DNA of 38,639 bases. Source: Butyrivibrio sp. (GTDB taxonomy: Bacteria; Bacillota; Clostridia; Lachnospirales; Lachnospiraceae). Under the pieces are notes generated by a model. It had not been told where the DNA came from. It made no database searches and saw only the letters and a list, made by a program, of their open reading frames with translations. The stretch spans positions 1 through 38,639 of the forward strand of contig JAILFT010000065.1 of assembly GCA_024697425.1 (NCBI GenBank), given 5' to 3'. Positions 1-5,952 of this stretch are shown here, piece after piece (position 1 is the first letter of the stretch; each line of letters begins with the position of its first letter). The translations under genes and the position numbers were made by a program.

Positions 1-2
1 CC

Positions 3-1151
3 AAGTACGATGCTCTGATCGCGGCAGTTGATCAGGATATAGACCGTGAGGCAAACGGCATCCTGGCAATGGGCCTTGGAGATGATACTTCAGGCGGAGG
101 TGATGGCTCAGGAAGCGGCTCGGGATCGGGAGCAGGCGGAGGTGATGGCTCAGGAAGCGGCTCAGGATCGGGAGCAGGCGGAGCAGGTGGCTCAGGAAGC
201 GGCTCAGGATCAGGAGCAGGCGGAGCCGGTGGCTCGGGCAGCGGCTCGGGCCAGGGAGCAGGAAGCGGATCAGGCTCAGGATCGGGAGCAGGCGGAGCCG
301 GTGGTTCAGGCAGCGGTTCAGGATCAGGTACCGGAACGGGAACCGGAAGCGGTTCGGGTTCAGGAAGCGATCTTGATAAGATGACAGACAAGCTGGTTGA
401 TAAGGCACTTGCAAAACTTGCCGATGACCAGAACGCGGATCTTTCAGGAATTGCCGATGCTCTGGCAGGAGTCGGAGCAGAGGAAGAGCTGGATGAGCTC
501 ATGAAAAAGGCAGCTGATTCAGGAGCATCTGCAAGTACTCTTGCAGGAATTAAGGCAGCTAAGGATTCCCTTAACGCAAATAAGGCAAATCCTGATTCGG
601 ACGCACTTTTAGCCGAGCTGGAATCTCTTTTCGGAAAGAGTCTTGATGATATGGATGAGAATGAACTGGCAGTGGCAGGAGCCACAGTATCCAGACTCTC
701 CAGAATGGGAATTGTTCCCGCCGAGTCTCTTACCAAGAAGATAGTAAACAAGCTGGTAGCTACAAATAACAAGTTTACATATTCACAGTACACACAGAGC
801 AAATCCGTAGAATATATCAATATGGAGACCATCTCCAACTGTACCAATTACAGATATTTCTACGATGATTCAAAGGCAACGGCCACGATGACAAAGGGAT
901 CCAGGATATATATCTTCAAGCGCGGATCCGATCAGATGTACAAACAGAGCACAGACTCTGAGGCTGAGAAAATGGCCAACAAGATAGTCTATTCCGGAAG
1001 AGTATATATTTCGGAGGACGACGCAAAGACCTACTTTGGATGCGAAGCTGAATACGCATACAAGACAGATTATGCAATATGCCTCACAGCTCCAAAGCAG
1101 ACAGCAGTAGAAGAATACACCAAAGCACTTTCAGATTTCTTCAAAGAATAG
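3..1151 (+). CDS. 3' part of a Gly/Ser-rich linker protein in the CIS operon (5' end outside window)
   Basis: The reading frame is open from base 3, so the start lies upstream; 382 codons are visible. After about 28 residues ending GLGDDTSGGG comes a roughly 90-residue Gly-Ser tract, then a helical, Lys/Asp/Ala-rich stretch, then a C-terminal region of about 110 residues with a beta-type pattern (IYIFKRGS, GRVYISEDDAKTYFGC). That last part resembles the stalk domain of copper amine oxidase-like proteins found in Firmicutes surface proteins, but the match is by eye and weak. The stop is 11 bases before the Pvc16-like gene, so it is probably co-transcribed with the CIS. No function is assigned; a flexible linker joining two domains is what the sequence shows. 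Confidence 0.7.
   Translation, partial: KYDALIAAVDQDIDREANGILAMGLGDDTSGGGDGSGSGSGSGAGGGDGSGSGSGSGAGGAGGSGSGSGSGAGGAGGSGSGSGQGAGSGSGSGSGAGGAGGSGSGSGSGTGTGTGSGSGSGSDLDKMTDKLVDKALAKLADDQNADLSGIADALAGVGAEEELDELMKKAADSGASASTLAGIKAAKDSLNANKANPDSDALLAELESLFGKSLDDMDENELAVAGATVSRLSRMGIVPAESLTKKIVNKLVATNNKFTYSQYTQSKSVEYINMETISNCTNYRYFYDDSKATATMTKGSRIYIFKRGSDQMYKQSTDSEAEKMANKIVYSGRVYISEDDAKTYFGCEAEYAYKTDYAICLTAPKQTAVEEYTKALSDFFKE
94..368 (+). repeat. Gly-Ser coding tandem repeat, about 42-bp period
   Basis: Imperfect copies of a unit encoding GGDGSGSGSGSGAG or GGAGGSGSGSGSGAG follow each other. Silent differences between copies (ggctcgggatcg versus ggctcaggatcg) show that the peptide composition is kept while the DNA drifts. 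It encodes a flexible hydrophilic linker. A shorter Gly-Ser linker of the same style lies near 30515-30570 in the large surface protein. Confidence 0.85.
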
Positions 1152-1162
1152 AGGAAAGAGAA

Positions 1163-1753
1163 ATGGCAGAATATCCGATTATATCAGATGTAAGTCAGTT
1201 TATTGTAGAGACACTGCGAAAGAAAATGTGCCCGGAACCGATACCCTCACCCAACAACATCGAGGTATCATCTCCGCTTTCGCAGGATGTTGACTACCTC
1301 GTGGGGGTTTACCTCTACGACATCAGAGAGGATGTCGAGGTAACAGGCCCCAGATACATTCAAAGGGGCAGGGCACAGATTACCAAACCGCCAAGACCAT
1401 ATGCTCTATATTATATGGTTTTTATCAACGGATCAGGCCAGATGGGCCTAAAAGATCTGGATATGCAAAAAATCATTGGGAAAATAGCGCAGATAGTGAA
1501 CGATAACAGTTCCGTCCTTCCCAGTGAGCTCCAATCCTGGCTCGATACGCAGGAACCTCCGATAGTACTGTCTCAGGCGAAGATAAGTCTGGAGGAAAAG
1601 GTAAGGGTGTGGCAGGCCATCAACAAGCCATATCAGATGAGTCTGTTTTACAGGGCGGCTCCCGTATACCTGTCCAGCGCAGAGACCATCGATACACCTC
1701 GTGTATCCGATGCGAGCTTCGAAATTGGAGTAACAGGTGAAGAAAGGGGGTAA
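1163..1753 (+). CDS. DUF4255 / Pvc16-type CIS terminator protein
   Basis: This 196-residue protein matches the DUF4255 (Pvc16 N-terminal) family by pattern: an N-terminal helix after YPIISDVSQFIVETL, the strand VDYLVGVYLYDIREDVE, a proline segment PPRPYALYYMVFI, and the late motif VWQAINKPYQMSLFYRAAPVYLSS. In Pvc/Afp particles this protein caps the distal end of tube and sheath. The chosen ATG follows GAGGAAAGAG at good spacing and lies 11 bases after the upstream stop; the frame also runs 28 codons further upstream into the previous gene, which is not likely to be translated. Family assignment is confident; the terminator role is inferred from the family. Confidence 0.85.
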   Translation: MAEYPIISDVSQFIVETLRKKMCPEPIPSPNNIEVSSPLSQDVDYLVGVYLYDIREDVEVTGPRYIQRGRAQITKPPRPYALYYMVFINGSGQMGLKDLDMQKIIGKIAQIVNDNSSVLPSELQSWLDTQEPPIVLSQAKISLEEKVRVWQAINKPYQMSLFYRAAPVYLSSAETIDTPRVSDASFEIGVTGEERG

Positions 1754-1763
1754 AAACTAAAAA

Positions 1764-2576
1764 GTGACAGTAGTGATCAGAGCCCAATTATCACTTGCAC
1801 TTCGTCTGGTAGATACCACCACCGGAAGAGAGGTTGAAGAGAGGGGAACAAGCTTTTTCCTCAACGGCAACAGACTTCAGCCAATGTACAAAGGTCCGGG
1901 TATTTTCGTATTCGTGAATATAGGCAGGGAAGACTTTCTTATGCAGATTGACGCTCCCGGATACGATAAGACAGATGTGAAAGTGAACTATGAGGAGCTG
2001 GATCCAAGACTTCCCATGTTAGATGTTTTCCTGATGCCTTCAGAGAAAAATCGCATAGGAGGATCGGTACTTGAAATCAGTGGAACCCTTTCTGAGCTTC
2101 AGTATATCGAGGCGATCAATCTTGATCGTCCGATAGGATTGTTCCACAGCATCACCGAGAAGAAGAACGTTTCCAGAATGACTCTTCTCCCGATGCGACC
2201 TGGGGGCGGATGCAGATTAGACAGTATCCGTTACGCACTTTTATCAGAGACAGGAGAGCGCTATGACTGTTTTGAAGTAAAGGAGCAGGATGCCCCGCTA
2301 AGTATCGTCTTAAAAGATTCTTTTGAGACCGAGCACAAGCTGAACGACAAAATTTACAGGATCATCTACGGCAGAGCCGGACCCGACGGAGCTTTTTCCC
2401 TAAAGGTCAGAGATGATTCGGATCATCTTCCTTACCTGATCCACTTTAAGGTTGGTGAGGATGAGTATTTCAAAACCGCAGATTTTCACCTTGATGCAGG
2501 CCATATGGATCTTTTAAAGGATGCAGCTAAAGTAATACCTATAACCGAAGAAAACAGTGAGGACAGTGAAACATGA
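1764..2576 (+). CDS. CIS-associated protein with carboxypeptidase-regulatory-like N-terminal domain, function unknown
   Basis: The 270-residue protein starts with GTG, 10 bases after the previous stop, with a purine-rich GAAAGGGGG just upstream. Residues 1-90 show a small beta-sandwich pattern (LSLALRLVDTTTGREVEE, then IDAPGYDKTDVKV, then LPMLDVFLMPSEKN) like carboxypeptidase regulatory-like domains. The remainder is beta-rich, with no cysteine pairs of note and no signal peptide. The last four bases overlap the ATG of the PAAR-like gene (ATGA), so the two are translationally coupled. A structural or adaptor role with the DUF4280 protein is an inference; I do not recognise the family. Confidence 0.65.
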   Translation: MTVVIRAQLSLALRLVDTTTGREVEERGTSFFLNGNRLQPMYKGPGIFVFVNIGREDFLMQIDAPGYDKTDVKVNYEELDPRLPMLDVFLMPSEKNRIGGSVLEISGTLSELQYIEAINLDRPIGLFHSITEKKNVSRMTLLPMRPGGGCRLDSIRYALLSETGERYDCFEVKEQDAPLSIVLKDSFETEHKLNDKIYRIIYGRAGPDGAFSLKVRDDSDHLPYLIHFKVGEDEYFKTADFHLDAGHMDLLKDAAKVIPITEENSEDSET

Positions 2577-2962
2577 GTAACCTGGTAGCAGTTTCAGGAA
2601 CGGCAATGTGTACCATGGGAACAGCCCCGGCACCGATAAAGGTTACCAGTCAGCAGAAAGTGCTGACGGAGGGGAAACCCGCAGCAACCATTCAGGATGC
2701 CCAGCCCATGGCGAATATCGGACCTTTCGGAATGTGTACTTCCCTGGCGAATCCTCAGGTGGCAGCGGCCACTGCAGCGGCACTTGGAGTCCTGACTCCT
2801 CAGCCCTGTATACCGGCACCGGCAGGAACCTGGATCCCCACAAAACCGAAGATCCTGGTTGGAGGCAAGCCGTGTCTTTCCAATGACTGCAAACTAGTCT
2901 GCGCATACGCAGGACAGGTTTCCATCACGGTTCCCGGACAGGTTAAGGTTACAGCACAGTAA
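2573..2962 (+). CDS. DUF4280 PAAR-like spike-tip protein
   Basis: This 129-residue protein has the DUF4280 layout: a start MSNLVAVSGTAMCTMGTAPA, a central MANIGPFGMCTSLANP, a cysteine-proline stretch QPCIPAPAGTWIP and a C-terminal KPCLSNDCKLVCAYAGQVSI. DUF4280 proteins are PAAR-like and cap the VgrG/gp5 spike in CIS and T6SS. Conserved Cys residues (CTMG, CTS, PCIP, CLSNDC) may bind a metal. It is coupled to the previous gene by an ATGA overlap and is encoded about 10 kb away from the spike gene it should sit on, beside the sheath. Confidence 0.85.
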   Translation: MSNLVAVSGTAMCTMGTAPAPIKVTSQQKVLTEGKPAATIQDAQPMANIGPFGMCTSLANPQVAAATAAALGVLTPQPCIPAPAGTWIPTKPKILVGGKPCLSNDCKLVCAYAGQVSITVPGQVKVTAQ

Positions 2963-2987
2963 ATCATAAAGAAAAGAGGTAAAGTAT

Positions 2988-4691
2988 ATGGCAGAGTATT
3001 TATCACCGGGCGTATACGTTGAAGAATATGATAACTCCCCCCGGAGTATTGAAGGCGTAGGCACCAGTACAGCAGGATTTGTCGGACTTGCAGAGAAAGG
3101 CCCCATCGAGGGTGCACCTCTTCTTGTAACAAACATGAGAAGCTTCAAGCAGCAGTTTGGCGGCTTCCTTTCAGAGTTTGCTTACGGCGAGTACAGACAT
3201 CTGGCTAACAGTGTACAGCAGTTCTTTGATAACGGCGGAACAAGATGCTATGTAATGCGTGTTGCTCCCAAGGATGCAAAGCCCGCTTCAGCTAAAAAAG
3301 GCTTCCTGACAATTACAGCCTCAAGCCCCGGAGCGTGGGGCAACAAGATACAGGTTAATCTTTCTACCAACAAGAAGAGAAAGATGCAGCTTGTAGAAAA
3401 GACAGACACAGGATTTATTGCAAAATCAACCGATGGCTTCAGAGAGGGAGATCTTGTGGAGTTCGACGGAACCTACACAAAGATCAAGACCATCATCGAC
3501 AGAGAAGTTGTTTTTGAGGAAGAGCTTCCCGATTCTGCTGTTGATACCGATATCATCCCTAAGTCAGTTGTTTATCTTGTAACCACTGATATCTCAATCC
3601 GCTCCGGCGATGATGTTGAGAACTACGGAGAGCTTTCTGTTAATACACAGTCTCCCAAGTTTATCGGATCAAGACTTGCAGGCAGCGACATCGTAAAGGT
3701 TGACGTTACTCCCATGAAGGAAGCAGGAAATCCCGTTTCCGCAATCCTGGGTGAGGATGTTACCGACGGTGTATTCTTCCTTGATGGCGGCAGCGACGGA
3801 TCAGCTTCCAAGATCGACGCAGGAACCTTCATCGGTGAGGATAACGGCCCCGGAAAGAGAACAGGTCTTCAGGCATTTATTGAGAACAACATTGTAAGCA
3901 TGATGGCTATCCCCGGAATCACAATTCCCGAAGTAGTTGTTGCACTTGTATCTCACTGCTCCAACACAAGAAGCAGATTCGCCGTACTGGATATGCCTAA
4001 GGACATGTACAAGACACAGGATCTTATCGGATACAGACAGATGGTTGATTCCACCTATGCAGCTATGTATCACCCCTGGATCCAGGTATTTGACAGAGCC
4101 TCCAACAAGGCAGATTTCATTCCGCCTTCAGGAGCTGTTATGGGTGTTTACTCCAGAACAGATATCGACCGCGGCGTACATAAGGCACCCGCTAATGAAG
4201 TTGTATTCTGTACAGGCCTTTCTGTAAACTACACCAAGGATGAGCAGGATATCCTGAATCCCGAGGGCATCAACCTCATCAGGAATCTTCCCGGACAGGG
4301 AATCCGCATCTGGGGTGCAAGAACAGCTTCCAGCAACAGTGCATTCAAGTATGTCAATGTTCGAAGACTCTTTATCTTCGTCGAAGAGAGTATCAAGGCA
4401 AATACCAACTGGGTTGTATTCGAACCCAACGATCCTACTCTTTGGCAGCGAGTTAATCTCACAATCTCCAACTTCCTTGACGGACTTTGGAGAAACGGAA
4501 TGCTGGCAGGCGAGTCAGCTGCTGACAGCTATTTCGTAGAGATTGGACCTTCTACAATGACAAGAGACGATATCATGAGTGGCAGACTTATCTGTAACGT
4601 AGGTATCGCACCCAGCCGTCCTGCTGAGTTCGTAATCTTCAGAGTTACTCAGCATACATCAGAAGCCGGCGGCGGTGGCGGAGAAGAATAA
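2988..4691 (+). CDS. Contractile sheath protein (Pvc2/Afp2-like)
   Basis: The 567-residue protein begins MAEYLSPGVYVEEYDNSPRS, the standard start of contractile tail sheath proteins, and ends with the sheath C-terminal domain (FEPNDPTLWQRVNLTISNFL, GIAPSRPAEFVIF). Sheath subunits form the helical sleeve that shortens to drive the tube. Pvc and Afp clusters carry several sheath genes; here there is only one, so the sheath should be a homopolymer. It has a good AGAGG ribosome site and lies 25 bases after the PAAR-like gene. The C-terminal tail is Gly/Glu-rich (EAGGGGGEE). Confidence 0.95.
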   Translation: MAEYLSPGVYVEEYDNSPRSIEGVGTSTAGFVGLAEKGPIEGAPLLVTNMRSFKQQFGGFLSEFAYGEYRHLANSVQQFFDNGGTRCYVMRVAPKDAKPASAKKGFLTITASSPGAWGNKIQVNLSTNKKRKMQLVEKTDTGFIAKSTDGFREGDLVEFDGTYTKIKTIIDREVVFEEELPDSAVDTDIIPKSVVYLVTTDISIRSGDDVENYGELSVNTQSPKFIGSRLAGSDIVKVDVTPMKEAGNPVSAILGEDVTDGVFFLDGGSDGSASKIDAGTFIGEDNGPGKRTGLQAFIENNIVSMMAIPGITIPEVVVALVSHCSNTRSRFAVLDMPKDMYKTQDLIGYRQMVDSTYAAMYHPWIQVFDRASNKADFIPPSGAVMGVYSRTDIDRGVHKAPANEVVFCTGLSVNYTKDEQDILNPEGINLIRNLPGQGIRIWGARTASSNSAFKYVNVRRLFIFVEESIKANTNWVVFEPNDPTLWQRVNLTISNFLDGLWRNGMLAGESAADSYFVEIGPSTMTRDDIMSGRLICNVGIAPSRPAEFVIFRVTQHTSEAGGGGGEE

Positions 4692-4750
4692 ACCGCAAAC
4701 CTAAAGAAGGATCCGAATACAATACTTAACTAAGAAAGGAGTCATAGAAT

Positions 4751-5251
4751 ATGGCTACTGGAGCATATGATAACGGTAAACAATCAGCTTATCCGTTAAC
4801 CAAAATGAACTTCCTGGTGACGGTTGATTCTGTCGCAGGAACTGCAGCTTTCTCAGAGGTTACAGGAATTGAGGCAACTGTAGATGTAATTGAATTCAGA
4901 CAGGGTAACTCAGGTTCACTGGCACCCGTAAAGATGCCCGGACTTGTTAAACACGGAAACGTAACTCTCAAGATGGGATATATCATTTCAAGTCCCTTCA
5001 AGACATGGGTTATGGAGTGTGTCAGCGAGATGCGTGGCCAGATCCCTCGTCAGAATGTTACCATCGAGCTCATCGATATTAACTCCGGTGCTCCCACAGC
5101 ACTTGTAGAGTCATCTGTAGGTGCAAGACAGTGGACACTGACCAATGCATGGGTAACCAAGTATACAGCTCCCGATCTTGATGCAAAGAACAGTGATGTT
5201 GCCATTGAGACAGTTGAGATTGCATACGAAGAGCTGGTAATCCCCAACTAA
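4751..5251 (+). CDS. Inner tube protein (gp19/Pvc1-like)
   Basis: The 166-residue protein matches the T4 gp19-like tube family: YPLTKMNFLVTVDSVAGTAAFSEVTGI, then MPGLVKHGNVTLKMGYI, and the late segment WTLTNAWVTKYTAPDLDAKNSDVAIETVEIAYE. It stacks as hexameric rings inside the sheath. AAAGGAG lies 9 bases before the ATG. A 59-base spacer separates it from the sheath gene and a hairpin follows its stop; both are plausible places for setting a higher level of this abundant subunit. Confidence 0.95.
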   Translation: MATGAYDNGKQSAYPLTKMNFLVTVDSVAGTAAFSEVTGIEATVDVIEFRQGNSGSLAPVKMPGLVKHGNVTLKMGYIISSPFKTWVMECVSEMRGQIPRQNVTIELIDINSGAPTALVESSVGARQWTLTNAWVTKYTAPDLDAKNSDVAIETVEIAYEELVIPN

Positions 5252-5271
5252 TTCAATATTGTTTATTTTTC

Positions 5272-5299
5272 GGGCGCAGGAGCTTTGGCTCCTGTACCC
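5272..5299 (+). terminator. Hairpin downstream of tube gene (attenuator or mRNA stabiliser)
   Basis: CAGGAGC (5277-5283), loop TTTG and GCTCCTG (5288-5294) form a perfect 7-bp stem; GGG (5272-5274) and CCC (5297-5299) can extend it across a 2x2 internal loop. No T-run follows, so a full intrinsic terminator is unlikely. A partial stop or protection of the upstream sheath-tube mRNA fits better. Confidence 0.5.
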
Positions 5300-5345
5300 T
5301 TTAAAGTAAATAATACAGATACCACAAATCAACCAGGAGGGAAGT

Positions 5346-5708
5346 ATGGAAACAATTTATGAGTTCACATTACCAAAGGGATATATGGATTCTCAGGGGG
5401 AACTGCACAGAAGAGGCAGAATGAGACTTGCAACGGCAGGAGACGAGATATCAGCCACAAGAGACCCCAGAGTATTGGCCAACCCATCTTATCTGACCAT
5501 AGTTATCTTAAGTAAAGTTGTAACAGAGCTTGAGGGTATGGAGTCCGTTACAGCAACCACCATAGAACAGCTCTTTACCGCAGACCTTGCATATCTTCAG
5601 GATATGTATCAGAGGATAAACGATGTGGAGCCTCCCACAATGCAGTGCATATGCCCCGATTGCGGAAGAGCCTTTGAGGTACCGCTAAATTTTACACAGG
5701 AGGGTTAA
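5346..5708 (+). CDS. Tail assembly chaperone-like protein (PF12322/T4 baseplate-protein-like), short product
   Basis: The 120-residue cytosolic protein follows a strong CAGGAGGG site. Features are an N-terminal strand YEFTLPKGYMDSQGELHR, the phrase RMRLATAGDEIS, helices LVIL/LSKVVTELEGM-like in the middle, and a C-terminal zinc-ribbon half MQCICPDCGRAFEV. In CIS operons a protein of this layout follows the tube gene, and in phages this slot holds the tail assembly chaperone that guides tube building around the tape measure. Near its 3' end, at 5687-5693, there is a canonical -1 slippery heptamer in the correct phase, allowing a longer product of about 190 residues that continues into the DUF6760 segment. 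The family name is moderately sure. Confidence 0.75.
   Translation: METIYEFTLPKGYMDSQGELHRRGRMRLATAGDEISATRDPRVLANPSYLTIVILSKVVTELEGMESVTATTIEQLFTADLAYLQDMYQRINDVEPPTMQCICPDCGRAFEVPLNFTQEG
5687..5693 (+). promoter_or_regulatory. Putative -1 ribosomal frameshift site A AAT TTT
   Basis: In the zero frame the ribosome reads AAT (5688-5690) and TTT (5691-5693), preceded by A5687, so the heptamer fits X XXY YYZ exactly. A -1 slip gives AAA and TTT, then TAC ACA GGA GGG and on into DUF6760. The zero-frame stop follows at 5706-5708. Possible stimulators are a Shine-Dalgarno-like AGGAGGG just downstream (5698-5704) and a nested stem, ACAGG (5696-5700) with CCTGT (5728-5732) enclosing ATCC/GGAT (5715-5718/5722-5725). 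Confidence 0.65.
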
Positions 5709-5917
5709 GACTTTATCCAAAGGATGACCTGTACAGGGAGATGAGTTTTATCTCATACTACTTCCACTGGAGTCAGGATGAAGTCATGGCCCTTGACCAT
5801 GCATCCAGACGAAGGTGGTGCAGCGAGATATCATCCATCAACAAGAGCCTTAGTCCCTCAAAAAAGACCAAGGAAAAGAGTATCCTTGATATGAAAGCTA
5901 CAAGATCAAAAATGTAG
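5693..5917 (+). CDS. DUF6760-like segment, probably the C-terminal half of a frameshift fusion with the chaperone-like gene
   Basis: In the -1 frame, codons from 5693 to 5914 encode about 74 residues including YPKDDLYREMSFISYYFHW, then DEVMALDHASRRRWCSEI, the hallmark of DUF6760 proteins of CIS clusters. Family-like sequence begins upstream (GGLRLYPKDD) of the only ATG (5741), and no ATG, GTG or TTG occurs in frame between the stop at 5675 and 5741. The alternatives are CTG at 5729 and ATG at 5741; the latter has AGGGAG touching the start codon, poor spacing. This argues that the segment is made by -1 slippage, giving one protein of 116 + 74 residues. If instead it starts at 5741 it would be a 58-residue protein lacking the conserved N-terminal part. 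Confidence 0.75.
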   Translation, partial: YTGGLRLYPKDDLYREMSFISYYFHWSQDEVMALDHASRRRWCSEISSINKSLSPSKKTKEKSILDMKATRSKM

Positions 5918-5952
5918 ATGGCTTTTTCCCCTGAAGCCACGAGGTAGTGCCT

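Noticed and set aside
94-368. CRISPR-like regular repeats
   Set aside because: Units are contiguous and coding, without unique spacers; no cas genes are near. The same applies to 26527-26772.
32-847. Minus-strand frame rich in Pro-Glu-Pro
   Set aside because: It mirrors the Gly-Ser repeat of the + strand gene and has no independent support.
4692-4750. Internal promoter before the tube gene (TACAAT at 4718-4723)
   Set aside because: No acceptable -35 box at 16-18 bases; the match alone is too weak.
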